From: DASWTL01 sp966250385
GTDB taxonomy: Bacteria; Bacteroidota; Bacteroidia; Sphingobacteriales; Sphingobacteriaceae
DNA: 64,000 nucleotides
Reading direction: 5' to 3'
Assembly: GCA_966250385.1 (NCBI GenBank)
Contig: CBINHC010000004.1
Span: 1-64,000, forward strand
Within the stretch, counting starts at the first letter, position 1, and every line of letters begins with the position of its first letter. Positions 26,707 through 36,021 of this stretch are shown one piece after another. The translations under genes and the position numbers were made by a program. The notes beneath the pieces are model-generated. The model did no database searches. It was not told the origin of the DNA and saw nothing but the letters and a program-made list of their open reading frames with translations.

Positions 26707-27593
26707 ATATCTTAATCACCGGGGGGACTGGCTTTTTGGGAAAAGCCCTAATAAAAACTTTGGCGGATAGTGCTCATGTAGAGCTTTTGGGGGGTGACGG
26801 TTTAAGAAGGGTGGATTTAAGAACTTCGGTGCCCACCTTTCGAAATTCCAATGAGATTGTCATTCATGCTGCAGGAAAAGCACACCAAATCCCAACATCA
26901 GGAGTTGCTATAAGAGATTTTTTTTCAATAAACGTATCAGGTACCAAAAACCTTCTTGAAGGACTTCAAAAGAGCTACCTGCCCAAGAGCTTTGTCTTTA
27001 TCAGCACTGTGGCAGTATATGGGCTGAACGAGGGCCAGCTCGTGTCACATAGATCTCCCTTAATGGCTAAAGATCCTTATGGTCTAAGTAAAATTCAGGC
27101 CGAGCAGATAGTTCAAGAGTGGTGTTTGAAAAATAATGTTACTTGTACCATTTTGAGGCTTCCACTGTTAGCTGGTCCGAACCCTCCAGGCAACCTTAAG
27201 GCAATGATCAATGGCATTAAAAAAGGCTATTATTTTAACATTGCTGGAGGGACTGCGAGGAAAAGCATGGTATTAGCCGACGATATTGGAAGCATAATTG
27301 CAAATGCGGCAAAGATTGGGGGGATATATAACTTAACGGATGGCTATCATCCTTCGTTTTCAGAACTTTCAATGTTAATTTCGAAACAGCTTCAAAAAAA
27401 GAACCCGATAAACATACCTTCCTGGTTAGCGACCGGGATCGCAAAAGTTGGTGACATTGTAGGGGCAAGGGCTCCCCTCAATAGTGTTAAGTTAAGGAAA
27501 ATGACTTCTGATTTGACGTTTGATGATTCAAATGCGAGAAGTGTCCTAGGATGGAACCCGACAAGCGTATTGGAAGGGTTCAAGATTTCATAA
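26703..27593 (+). CDS. NAD-dependent sugar epimerase/reductase (WbpV/WbjF-like)
   Basis: This is a 296-residue extended SDR. TGGTGFLGKALI is the NAD site. IVIHAAGKAHQI, FISTVAVYG and YGLSKIQAEQ supply the Ser/Tyr/Lys triad. The KAHQI form is typical of 4-keto-reductases/epimerases encoded next to WecA/WbpL-type initiating transferases, which reduce UDP-4-keto-6-deoxy-GlcNAc to UDP-QuiNAc or UDP-FucNAc. The nearby WbpM-type dehydratase at 29 kb would make that substrate. The start is TTG 26703, overlapping the previous stop; the motif begins at residue 3, so no later start is possible. Confidence 0.82.
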   Translation: MNILITGGTGFLGKALIKTLADSAHVELLGGDGLRRVDLRTSVPTFRNSNEIVIHAAGKAHQIPTSGVAIRDFFSINVSGTKNLLEGLQKSYLPKSFVFISTVAVYGLNEGQLVSHRSPLMAKDPYGLSKIQAEQIVQEWCLKNNVTCTILRLPLLAGPNPPGNLKAMINGIKKGYYFNIAGGTARKSMVLADDIGSIIANAAKIGGIYNLTDGYHPSFSELSMLISKQLQKKNPINIPSWLATGIAKVGDIVGARAPLNSVKLRKMTSDLTFDDSNARSVLGWNPTSVLEGFKIS

Positions 27594-27764
27594 CCAGTTC
27601 AGGAGGTGATTTGAGTGCGGCACTCATCGTTTGCAGTCTGACGTCATCTTCAAGAACCACCCGTATAAGAAATTGGTCGATTTTGTAGTACGACAACGCC
27701 ATAGTTGTTAATGCATAATGCGACTCTGACGATACGGATAATACTAACCATAGCCCAAAAGTTT

Positions 27765-27772
27765 TAACTTTG
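27765..27772 (+). promoter_or_regulatory. Candidate -7 promoter element before the initiating transferase
   Basis: TAACTTTG fits TAnnTTTG. Its last base lies 27 bases before the ATG at 27799, the same distance as the element before the WbpM-type gene. No good -33 TTTG was seen. The gap 27594-27798 holds no gene but includes a 13-base palindrome GAGTGCGGCACTC. Confidence 0.38.
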
Positions 27773-27798
27773 GACACCATGAATTTGAACGCTTCCTA

Positions 27799-28818
27799 AT
27801 GCCTGATTACAAACTTTTGCTATTGTTTTTTGCCGGATTATTTCTTCTAGAACTCCTCTATTTCAAAATTGCTTTTGCTTATAGAATAGTGGATAGGCCA
27901 AATAAGAGGAGTTCGCATAAAAAGTTGACGATCAGAGGCGGCGGGGTTATTTTTCCGCTAGCGGTTCTACTCTGGTGGATTTTAAGCGGGTTTGCGTTCC
28001 CCTGGTTTGTGGCTGGGCTTGTTTTGATTTCTGTGGTTAGCTTCATTGATGACCTTAATCATATCGATAGTAAGATCCGGTTCTTTTTCCAGTTCTTGGC
28101 GATTGCATTGGTTCTTATGCAGTTGGACGTCACCTTAACTTGGTATTGGTACCCGGTTCTGCTAGTTATTGCCATTGCTACGATGAACGCCTGGAATTTC
28201 ATGGATGGGATAAACGGGATCACTGGTGGTTATAGTCTGGTGACTATTAGTAGTTTATATTTCATTAATCAGTACGTGCATCCCTTTACGGATCGGCAGC
28301 TGATCCTATCAACCGGCGTTGCTATCCTGGTCTTTAATTTCTTTAATTTTCGCAAGAAGGCAGTCTGTTTTGCCGGCGATGTCGGCAGTGTAGGCCTTGC
28401 TTTTATTGTCATCTTCCTGATCCTGCAGCTTATCATCCGTTCCCAGAACCTGCTCTACATCGGTCTCATTCTCTTATATGGCCTGGATACGGTAACTACT
28501 ATTTTGTTTCGGCTTATTCGTCGCGAGAATGTCTTTGCGGCGCACCGATCGCATTTTTATCAGTTTTTGGTAAATGAGCAGAAGTGGCCGCACCTGCTGA
28601 TCGCGTGTTTCTATGCAAGTGTGCAGTTGGCTGTAAATGCATTGTTGATTACGCAGTTTGAGGTGAGGTCTACTTTCGCAAGCTCCGTTGTAGAACTTGC
28701 ACTCCTGCTCGTTGTGTCCTTGGCTGCTTTTTTGGCAGTCCGGTTTTATTTAGAAGGGAAAGGACATTTATTCGGAGGGAGGTTGGACCTAGTTAACGTA
28801 AGGGAACATAGAAAGTAA
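27799..28818 (+). CDS. WecA/WbpL-type undecaprenyl-phosphate sugar-1-phosphate transferase
   Basis: This 339-residue polytopic protein belongs to the MraY/WecA family, which loads the first sugar phosphate onto undecaprenyl phosphate. Conserved cytoplasmic motifs are present: SFIDDLNHIDSK near residue 83, NAWNFMDGINGITGGY near 130, FAGDVGSVGLAF near 193 and AHRSHFYQFL near 249. The acidic residues bind Mg. About 10 membrane segments surround these. It follows the epimerase gene after 205 bases, and together with the WbpM-type gene next door it fits initiation with QuiNAc or FucNAc. It is the initiating enzyme of cluster A; cluster B has an unrelated WcaJ type. Confidence 0.9.
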   Translation: MPDYKLLLLFFAGLFLLELLYFKIAFAYRIVDRPNKRSSHKKLTIRGGGVIFPLAVLLWWILSGFAFPWFVAGLVLISVVSFIDDLNHIDSKIRFFFQFLAIALVLMQLDVTLTWYWYPVLLVIAIATMNAWNFMDGINGITGGYSLVTISSLYFINQYVHPFTDRQLILSTGVAILVFNFFNFRKKAVCFAGDVGSVGLAFIVIFLILQLIIRSQNLLYIGLILLYGLDTVTTILFRLIRRENVFAAHRSHFYQFLVNEQKWPHLLIACFYASVQLAVNALLITQFEVRSTFASSVVELALLLVVSLAAFLAVRFYLEGKGHLFGGRLDLVNVREHRK

Positions 28819-28986
28819 CAAACATGTCAAGATAACTGCCGCCTTATTTCCATCGCCGTTGTCTAATCTCGGGCCATATCAAGAATGATGCAGTTGCGCT
28901 TTTAACTTATTAAATAGATTATATAGACCTCCAGGTGCTCGTCTTCAAGGCCCGCGCTCCTATCTTCGAGATGTTGTTTTAAATTT

Positions 28987-28994
28987 TATCTTTG
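28987..28994 (+). promoter_or_regulatory. Candidate -7 promoter element before the WbpM-type gene
   Basis: TATCTTTG matches TAnnTTTG exactly, 27 bases (last base to start) before the TTG at 29021. A TTCG at 28964-28967 is a poor -33 candidate with a 19-base spacer. The rest of 28819-29020 holds no gene. Confidence 0.45.
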
Positions 28995-29020
28995 TGACAT
29001 TACTTTGAAAAACCTCGGCC

Positions 29021-30964
29021 TTGTTTTCACAAATCAATATCGTACCACGGTGGATCATTTTTGTTCTTGATCTGACATGCTGTATTTTTTCGCTTTGTCT
29101 GGCGTATCTCATCCGTTTTAATTTCGATGTTAGCGAAGTAGATTTCACCAGAGTCATAAGGAATATTTTACTCTTTTCGCTCGTTAATACATTTGTCTTT
29201 CTTACTGTTAAAACGTATGCCGGGATTATTCGATACACCAGTGCCCAGGATTCGTTCAGGATACTTTGTTCAATTCTAATTACCATCTTTTTGTTCTTCA
29301 TCGGAAATGCTCTGTTAAGGTCGTTTGAAAAGCCGGACCTAGTTTCCAACATGGTGCTGGTTATTTATGGTTTGACCAGCTTTCTTTTACTGATCACCTA
29401 CAGAGTTTTGGTGAAGTACTTTTTCATGTATATTAAGAATTTGAAAATCAATAAGAGGCGGGTGATCATTTACGGGGCGGGTGACGTTGGCATCGCAGCC
29501 AAACGGACTCTTGACCACGAGACCAAAATTAATATGACGCTCATGGCTTTTATTGACGACGATGTAAGGAAAAGCAATAAGGCCATTGATGGGATAAAAA
29601 TCTATCACATTTCCCAGGTAGAATCACTGTTTCTAAAATACGGAATCGATGATCTTTTGATCGCCACTCCGAATCTCAGTTCAAATCAAAAAAATCAAAT
29701 AGTAGATCTTTGCCTGGAATACAACATAAAGGTTCTTACCATTCCACCAATGGACAGTTGGATAAACGGTGAAATTTCAACACAGCAAATACATAACGTT
29801 GAGATCGAGGACCTTCTCGAACGTGAACCGATTGAGATTCATAATGAAGCGATCTCGGAGCAACTGAAGGGTAAAAGGATTCTGGTAACCGGTGCTGCAG
29901 GTTCAATCGGCAGTGAAATTGTCCGCCAAGTCGCAAAGTTCTCTCCGCAGCTTATAATTTTGAACGATCAGTCGGAAACACCGCTTCATGAACTGCAGCT
30001 GGAGCTGGATAGCAAGGTGGATAGCGGTTTTCACTGTTTTATCGGGGATGTGCGTGATGCGGCCCGCATGGAAAGCATGTTTAAAACCTATAAGCCGCAT
30101 TATGTTTATCATGCCGCTGCCTATAAGCATGTTCCCCTGATGGAGCACAATCCCGCCGAAGCGGTTCGAACCAATGTGATGGGGACGAAAATTGTGGCAG
30201 AATTGGCAGTGAAATACGGCGTTAGGAAGTTCGTCATGATCTCTACCGATAAGGCAGTGAACCCCACAAATGTGATGGGCGCTTCGAAACGGATTGCAGA
30301 AATCTTTGTGCAATCGCTATTTAATTCGTTTAAAAAAGACTCCATCATCTACTCGAACGGTTTAAGTCACCTCAATTCAGAGAACGGGCCTGTGCCGACA
30401 AAGTTTATAACCACCCGGTTTGGGAACGTTTTAGGTTCGAATGGCTCGGTTATACCACGTTTCAAGGCGCAAATCGAAAAAGGTGGTCCGATCACCGTTA
30501 CGCATCCGGAGATCACCCGGTTTTTCATGACGATTCCTGAAGCATGTCGACTCGTGCTGGAAGCGGGTTCCATGGGAGAGGGCGGCGAGATCTTCATATT
30601 CGACATGGGTAAGTCCGTGAAAATTGTGGATCTTGCGAAAAAAATGATCCGGTTGTCCGGCCTTCTGCCTAATCAGGATATTGCGATTGAGTTCTCTGGC
30701 CTGCGCCCGGGCGAGAAGCTTTATGAGGAGTTGCTGAATGATGAGGAGAATACCCTGCCTACACATCACGAGAAGATCATGGTTGGAAAAACAAGGGAAT
30801 ATGACTTCGAAACTGTACATAAAGACATCGAAGAGCTAATCCGCCTAAGTTGCCAACATATGGATCGCCAGGTGGTCGTGAAGATGAAGGAGATTGTGCC
30901 CGAGTTCAAGAGTAATAATTCGATATATGAGGAGTTGGATAGGGAGAAAGCGTTGCGAGATTAA
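29021..30964 (+). CDS. Membrane-bound UDP-GlcNAc 4,6-dehydratase, WbpM/CapD type
   Basis: This 647-residue protein has four N-terminal membrane segments (about residues 10-30, 48-65, 80-97, 110-130) and a first Rossmann domain (IYGAGDVGIAAKR near 150). The catalytic SDR domain starts at about 284 with ILVTGAAGSIGSEI. In the active site the usual Tyr of YxxxK is Met419, with Lys423, in NPTNVMGASKR; this Met is a known feature of the large WbpM branch. TTRFGNVLGSNGSVIP and FSGLRPGEKLYEELL complete the family pattern. It forms UDP-4-keto-6-deoxy-GlcNAc. The TTG start is chosen because no ATG lies near and the family begins MFSxxNxVPRW. Confidence 0.92.
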   Translation: MFSQINIVPRWIIFVLDLTCCIFSLCLAYLIRFNFDVSEVDFTRVIRNILLFSLVNTFVFLTVKTYAGIIRYTSAQDSFRILCSILITIFLFFIGNALLRSFEKPDLVSNMVLVIYGLTSFLLLITYRVLVKYFFMYIKNLKINKRRVIIYGAGDVGIAAKRTLDHETKINMTLMAFIDDDVRKSNKAIDGIKIYHISQVESLFLKYGIDDLLIATPNLSSNQKNQIVDLCLEYNIKVLTIPPMDSWINGEISTQQIHNVEIEDLLEREPIEIHNEAISEQLKGKRILVTGAAGSIGSEIVRQVAKFSPQLIILNDQSETPLHELQLELDSKVDSGFHCFIGDVRDAARMESMFKTYKPHYVYHAAAYKHVPLMEHNPAEAVRTNVMGTKIVAELAVKYGVRKFVMISTDKAVNPTNVMGASKRIAEIFVQSLFNSFKKDSIIYSNGLSHLNSENGPVPTKFITTRFGNVLGSNGSVIPRFKAQIEKGGPITVTHPEITRFFMTIPEACRLVLEAGSMGEGGEIFIFDMGKSVKIVDLAKKMIRLSGLLPNQDIAIEFSGLRPGEKLYEELLNDEENTLPTHHEKIMVGKTREYDFETVHKDIEELIRLSCQHMDRQVVVKMKEIVPEFKSNNSIYEELDREKALRD

Positions 30965-31206
30965 ATTTGGACGGGTATTGAAGGATTCCGAAGAAAGCGT
31001 AGATTGTTTGGGTTGAAGGGGTAAGCTAGAGGCGTTAATCTGTTATTCAACGGTATTGCTCTACCACAGGGATATCTCCTCTTGGGTCGTCGACATGTCG
31101 TAGGGCTTCCCGTCATCCCGGCAAAGGAGGTACTCTGGCGGTGTGAATGGGTCTTAGAGGGGTTAATGTTGAATGTTGAATACTAGCGATTCAATTTGTC
31201 ATTCTG

Positions 31207-31902
31207 ATGCACGATGTGATTATGAATATCTTAGATCCTGTAATAAGTTCTAAACGTTACAGTTTTATTCTGCTGCTTCTGGTTCTGATTACCGGATGTA
31301 CGAAAAATCTGCATAAAGAAACCGTTGTATTTCGGAGTGATTTTGAAGATGGCAGGATTGGCGAGATCTTCAACGGGCAGATCTCGGAATTTAACGGTTC
31401 AAACGTTTTGGGGCGCTTTAATGTAGGTGGATTTGACATCTTTTTGGACTCGCTTCCCGAGCATGATTTGATCCAGGTGAGCTTTGATCTTTACATTCAT
31501 GATAACTGGCGTGGTAATTCCTCTACCGGGATTAAGGACAGTTCTGATATTTGGATCATGAATTTTGATGGCGCTAGCGATAAATACACCACGTTTTCGA
31601 ACGAACGCTGTCCGATTGGAAATTGTCAGTTCCAGTCATACCCAGCCAACTATCCCTTCCAGAACAATCCGGCAAAGGCTAATTCATTGCAAACCGACCT
31701 TCCTGGTGCCTGTTCCTTAAAAGGCGTGTCAGGGGGTACGGTTAAGTACCGCATCCAGCGCACCGTTTACCATACCAAATCTGAGTTTCATCTAGGTTGT
31801 TATGGTCAGCTGTTTGGTCATCGGGCGAGCGAAGACCCTGCCTGCGACGCGAGTTGGTCCGTAGATAATCTGAAAATCACTACCACGAAATTCAGGAATT
31901 AA
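31207..31902 (+). CDS. Predicted lipoprotein of unknown function
   Basis: The protein has 231 residues from ATG 31207; ATG 31222 is also possible. A hydrophobic signal ends in a lipobox-like LITGC, so Cys becomes the lipidated N-terminus. The mature part is rich in aromatic and beta-type sequence (FDLYIHDNWRGN, DIWIMNFDG, SWSVDNLKI) and has five further Cys, mostly in CPIGNC and in GAC, LGC and PAC contexts. The end, SVDNLKI, resembles jelly-roll carbohydrate-binding or LamG-like domains, but I do not recognise a named family. It lies 14 bases before a Wzi-like gene, so a surface role with the capsule of cluster B is likely. The gap 30965-31206 holds no gene. Confidence 0.7.
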   Translation: MHDVIMNILDPVISSKRYSFILLLLVLITGCTKNLHKETVVFRSDFEDGRIGEIFNGQISEFNGSNVLGRFNVGGFDIFLDSLPEHDLIQVSFDLYIHDNWRGNSSTGIKDSSDIWIMNFDGASDKYTTFSNERCPIGNCQFQSYPANYPFQNNPAKANSLQTDLPGACSLKGVSGGTVKYRIQRTVYHTKSEFHLGCYGQLFGHRASEDPACDASWSVDNLKITTTKFRN

Positions 31903-31916
31903 ACTTGCCGTACTTT

Positions 31917-33605
31917 ATGAAAAAACTTGCATTCGTTTATATTATCGTGTTCCTGGCGGGAATCATTAACATAAGCGCACAATCTATCCCGGTAGGGTCA
32001 CCTTTACTGGAAAGCTACTATCAACGCCTGCAGCTGGAAGGGAAGCTCGATTCAAGTATTTCTTTTACCGTCCGGCCGGTTTTTCCGGCGGCTGCTCTAA
32101 ATGTTCCGAATGTTTTCCGGCCTGATACAACTGGCCGGGAAAGCTGGCTGAACTGGGACGGTGAAAAGAGTTTTGCGGGTGGCCGCGGTGCTTTCCAGAT
32201 GTTGCCGGTTACCTGGGAGCAAGGCGTGAGCAGTCATCATCCGTACAGCTGGAATGACGGGTCGATGATTCCAGCAAAGGGTTACCAAACGCGGTTGAGT
32301 GGTGGTATTTTTGTTAAGTATGGCCCATTGAACTTACAATTGCGTCCGGAAATAGTATCAGCGTCCAACCGTCCGTTCGATGGGTTCAATACGGAGCATG
32401 CTCCGGTTACCTGGGCTTACTATTATAGCCGATACCTCAATGTTACAGATATACCTGAACGATTTGGTGATGGTACTTACCATTCAGCAACCTGGGGTCA
32501 AAGTAGTATCCGCCTGATTTTCGACCCTTTGTCCATTGGTATCTCGAATGAAAACCTTTGGTGGGGGCCCGGGAAGCGGAATTCGCTTTTGATGAGTAAC
32601 AATGCTCCTGGATTCAAGCATCTTACCTTGAACACTACGCGGCCGGTGCGTACACCTATTGGTTCCTTTGAAGGGCAAATGGTGGCGGGGCGGCTAGAAA
32701 ATTCGGGATACTTACCGCCGGAACCGAACCGCATCTACAACAGCGCCTTCTTATACAGACCCAAGCATGATGACTGGAGGTATCTCTCAAGCCTTGTATT
32801 CACATACAACCCCAGGTGGGTGCCGGGGCTGTTCCTCGGAATGAGCCGGGCATTCCAGATGTATGGACCCGACTTGGATGGTTCATTGGGTGATTACATT
32901 CCGCTGTTTCAGCCCTTTCAAAAAAATAAGACGAACGAGGCAAACCGGGAACGCGACCAACTGGCATCTTTATTTGCGCGTTACCTACTAACGGAATCGA
33001 AGGGCGAAGTATATTTTGAGTATGGATTTAATGATCACTCTGCCGATATCCGGGACTTTTTAATGGATCCAGAGCACTCCCGGGCATACCTGGTCGGATT
33101 TTCGAAGATAATTCCGCTGCAGCGCCGGGCGAATGAATATATCTTGGCAAATCTGGAAGTTACGCAGCTGTCGCAGGGTGCGACAAGCCTGCTACGGGAT
33201 GCCGGATCGTGGTATCTTCACTGGCAGATACGGCAGGGATATACTCATAAGGGACAGGTGCTGGGGGCGGGCATTGGGCCGGGTGGTAATCTGCAATCCT
33301 TGAATGTGAGCTGGTACAAGGGACTGAAACGAGTTGGCCTCCAGTTTGAGCGTTATATCCACAATAATGACTTTTATCAGTATGCATTTGCCCACACCGG
33401 TGATTACCGGAAGCGGTGGGTTGATCTCAGTGCCGCAGTCATCGGAGAGTGGAACTACAAAAACTTGCTGGTTAACGCGAATGCCACCGTCATCCGGTCC
33501 CTCAACTACCAGTATTGGCTCATCGATCAGCCGGTAGGCTGGCATTATGCCGGACGGGACGTGTTCAATTTTTCAGGTCAACTGGGAATCATGTATCGGT
33601 TTTAA
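31917..33605 (+). CDS. Wzi-family capsule assembly outer-membrane protein
   Basis: From ATG 31917 this encodes 562 residues with a clear signal peptide (KKLAFVYIIVFLAGIINISA, then QS). TTG 31905 is an alternative start but would break the signal layout. The mature protein is a predicted beta barrel with alternating aromatic strands. LRPEIVSASNRPF, RFGDGTYHSATWGQSSI and GISNENLWWGPGKRNSLLMS are hallmarks of the Wzi family, which helps anchor capsule at the outer membrane. It ends in FSGQLGIMYRF, with the terminal Phe typical of barrel proteins. The flippase gene follows after 3 bases. Confidence 0.87.
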   Translation: MKKLAFVYIIVFLAGIINISAQSIPVGSPLLESYYQRLQLEGKLDSSISFTVRPVFPAAALNVPNVFRPDTTGRESWLNWDGEKSFAGGRGAFQMLPVTWEQGVSSHHPYSWNDGSMIPAKGYQTRLSGGIFVKYGPLNLQLRPEIVSASNRPFDGFNTEHAPVTWAYYYSRYLNVTDIPERFGDGTYHSATWGQSSIRLIFDPLSIGISNENLWWGPGKRNSLLMSNNAPGFKHLTLNTTRPVRTPIGSFEGQMVAGRLENSGYLPPEPNRIYNSAFLYRPKHDDWRYLSSLVFTYNPRWVPGLFLGMSRAFQMYGPDLDGSLGDYIPLFQPFQKNKTNEANRERDQLASLFARYLLTESKGEVYFEYGFNDHSADIRDFLMDPEHSRAYLVGFSKIIPLQRRANEYILANLEVTQLSQGATSLLRDAGSWYLHWQIRQGYTHKGQVLGAGIGPGGNLQSLNVSWYKGLKRVGLQFERYIHNNDFYQYAFAHTGDYRKRWVDLSAAVIGEWNYKNLLVNANATVIRSLNYQYWLIDQPVGWHYAGRDVFNFSGQLGIMYRF

Positions 33606-33608
33606 GGG

Positions 33609-35060
33609 ATGGCCAGGAATTACCTGTATAATCTGCTCTTAACGGTAGCCAATATTCTGTTCCCTATTCTGAGTTTCCCGTACGCGGCTCATGTGCTGGG
33701 GCCGGAGGGTATCGGGAAGGCACAATTCGTATTTACTTTTGCGCAGTATTTTGCTGTATTCGCCGCCCTGGGAATACCTACGTATGGGCTGACGGAGATC
33801 GCCCGGAAACGGGATGATCCGGCCGGCAGATCTGCCGTCTTTTCTGAGCTGACGGTAATCTATTTCTTGTCAAGCCTGGTGCTGGTCCTGATTTATTTTG
33901 GTGTCATATCATATGTGCCTTTCTTTTCCGGGGATCGGGGGTTATACCTTGCCGGGGGGCTGTTTGTATTCCTAAGCTTTTCCTCAATTGACTGGCTTTA
34001 TTCCGGCCTGGAGGAGTTTAAGGTAATCGCCCTACGTTCCATCGCCATTAAGGTGATCTCACTAATACTCCTTTTTATCCTTGTTCGAGAAGACACGGAT
34101 TATCACTACTACCTGTACATCATGATGTTCTCCTATCTGGGAAACAATCTGCTTAGTTTTCTACTTGTGAAATCAAGGGTGAAAGTGCTATTAAAGGGGC
34201 TCAACCTTCGCCGGCACCTGAAGCCGCTGTGGCTCATTTTCGCTGCGACGCTGGCCAGCAGTATGTATACATTGATGGATACCGTGTTGATCGGGTTCCT
34301 GTCGGACGAGAAAGCAGTAGGACTATACACCGCCGCTGTTAAACTGGTTAAGATAGCCCTGCCGGTCATCACATCGATGGGCGTCATTCTTATACCGCGG
34401 ATTACGAAGGCATTCTCCGGTAATGATCTCGAAGCAGCGCAGGGGTTCATAGACCAGACCAGTCAGTTTGTTTCCTTTTTTGCCATACCGGTCGGTGCAG
34501 GTCTCGTCATATTGGCTCCCGAGTTCATCCATGTTTTTTCCGGCGATAAATTCCTTCCTGCTGTATTTAGCATGCAGATCCTTGCCTTGCTGCCACTGAT
34601 CATTGGATTCGGACACTTGTTCTTACTGCTGATACTGATTCCCGCAGGTAGGAACCGGGAAATGTTGTACGCTGTCCTGGGAGGAATGATATCCGGCTTA
34701 GTTCTTAACTTCCTCCTTGTTCCACATCTGCGAGAAGTCGGAGCGTCGGTCGCCAATGTCACTTCCGAAATTATCGTTACCGGATTATATCTTTATTTCA
34801 TACGGAGACACTTCAGTTTCCGGTTTCACTGGAGCCTTTTATTAAAAGCATCCGTATGTGTACTTCCATTCTTACCGATCGTGTGGCTGGTTCGGTCTAT
34901 TGAAATGAATAGCTACATAGCATTGTTCGTTTCCATCTGCAGCTGTTCTATGTTATATTTCATCCTGCAATGGACCTTCTTCAAGAGTCGGGTAGTGGAA
35001 GACATGCTCCGGTTCGTGAAAGCAAAACTGGGCGTTGCAAACCAATCTGTTGAGTTATGA
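33609..35060 (+). CDS. Wzx-type flippase, cluster B
   Basis: This is a 483-residue membrane protein with about 12-14 hydrophobic segments from the polysaccharide transporter family. The start NYLYNLLLTVANILFPILSF followed by YAAHVLGPEGIGKAQFVFTF is typical of the RfbX/Wzx branch. FLSDEKAVGLYTAAVKLVK and VSVA-like loop motifs follow. It differs in branch from the cluster A flippase at 9.4 kb, so it probably serves a different repeat unit. It lies between wzi and a glycosyltransferase, whose ATG overlaps its stop. Confidence 0.88.
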   Translation: MARNYLYNLLLTVANILFPILSFPYAAHVLGPEGIGKAQFVFTFAQYFAVFAALGIPTYGLTEIARKRDDPAGRSAVFSELTVIYFLSSLVLVLIYFGVISYVPFFSGDRGLYLAGGLFVFLSFSSIDWLYSGLEEFKVIALRSIAIKVISLILLFILVREDTDYHYYLYIMMFSYLGNNLLSFLLVKSRVKVLLKGLNLRRHLKPLWLIFAATLASSMYTLMDTVLIGFLSDEKAVGLYTAAVKLVKIALPVITSMGVILIPRITKAFSGNDLEAAQGFIDQTSQFVSFFAIPVGAGLVILAPEFIHVFSGDKFLPAVFSMQILALLPLIIGFGHLFLLLILIPAGRNREMLYAVLGGMISGLVLNFLLVPHLREVGASVANVTSEIIVTGLYLYFIRRHFSFRFHWSLLLKASVCVLPFLPIVWLVRSIEMNSYIALFVSICSCSMLYFILQWTFFKSRVVEDMLRFVKAKLGVANQSVEL

Positions 35061-35953
35061 AGAAGAACCCTGCAATCTCGGTAGTGATGGCTACCTATAA
35101 CGGGGAGCAGTTCCTCGAGGAGCAGATCGGTTCTATACTTGATCAGACCCTTCCCCCAAGTGAATTCCTGGTATGTGACGATGGCTCAACCGACGGAACT
35201 ATTGCCATCCTGGAGAAATACCAGCGGAAAGGACGTTTGAAGCTGTTTATTAACGATAGGAATCTCGGCTATGCCGGTAATTTCAAAAAGGCAGTGTCCC
35301 TGGCAGCGGAAGGTCATTATGTTGCATTGTCGGATCAGGATGATGTGTGGCGGCCCGATAAATTGTTGCTGTCAGCCGAGCGATTAGCTGCGATCGAAAA
35401 GCCGGAAATCCCATGTATGGTCTATTCTGACCTGATTGTGGTTGACAGGGATCGGAACCTGCTGAACCCCTCTTTCCGGAGCATCCTCGGACAGGGTAAT
35501 TACCCCTACAATCTTAAGACACTTCTATTTGGCAATTTTGTGAATGGCTGCACCATATTCATGAATCCATGCGCCAGGAAATATATGTCATCCCTGCCCG
35601 ATGACCTCTATCATGATGCCTGGCTGGCATTGGCAACCTATACCTTCGGAAATGCGGAGAGTCTTCCCGAGCCTCAGGTAGAATACAGACAGCATACCAG
35701 TAATGTGACGTTTTCTACAGCCTACCAACATCAAAGCCGGTTGAGGCGGGTACTGGCAGAGTTGCTGTCCAGTATCAGGGGGAATGCCCAGATTTTTAGG
35801 TATCAGTTTACCCTCGTGCGGCGATTCTATGACACGTATGGGATAAACATGGATCATGAAACAAGGCGGCTGTTCGAAGAATTTCTCACAATGGAGAACA
35901 AATCCTATCTGTCCAAAAAACTGGCTTTCCGGAAAGCCATGCAAAGTCGCTGA
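35057..35953 (+). CDS. Family 2 glycosyltransferase (rhamnosyltransferase-like)
   Basis: This 298-residue GT-A enzyme has ISVVMATYNGEQFLEEQIGS, LVCDDGSTDGT, and VALSDQDDVWRPDKL as its nucleotide and metal sites. The form SDQDDVW, with YHDAWLAL and VEYRQHTSNV later, is common to rhamnosyltransferase-like GT2 proteins of capsule loci. Whether it really uses dTDP-rhamnose is not known, as rfbC and rfbD are not in the window. It overlaps the flippase stop by 4 bases and ends in a convergent arrangement with wzz of cluster B. Confidence 0.86.
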   Translation: MKKNPAISVVMATYNGEQFLEEQIGSILDQTLPPSEFLVCDDGSTDGTIAILEKYQRKGRLKLFINDRNLGYAGNFKKAVSLAAEGHYVALSDQDDVWRPDKLLLSAERLAAIEKPEIPCMVYSDLIVVDRDRNLLNPSFRSILGQGNYPYNLKTLLFGNFVNGCTIFMNPCARKYMSSLPDDLYHDAWLALATYTFGNAESLPEPQVEYRQHTSNVTFSTAYQHQSRLRRVLAELLSSIRGNAQIFRYQFTLVRRFYDTYGINMDHETRRLFEEFLTMENKSYLSKKLAFRKAMQSR

Positions 35954-35964
35954 TTTTTTAATCG

Positions 35965-35978
35965 CGGAATTTATTCCG
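35965..35978. terminator. Small hairpin between convergent genes
   Basis: CGGAA and TTCCG form a 5-bp stem with a 4-base loop between the ends of two convergent genes (35953 and 36022). T-rich runs lie on the upstream side. It could act as a weak terminator in either direction. Confidence 0.28.
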
Positions 35979-36021
35979 TAATGGCTTTTCTGCGGTTCAG
36001 CTTTCCCCGGGAGTCGCGTCC

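Noticed and set aside
29903..30313. 136-residue minus-strand frame
   Set aside because: It is antisense to the conserved catalytic domain of the WbpM-type dehydratase.
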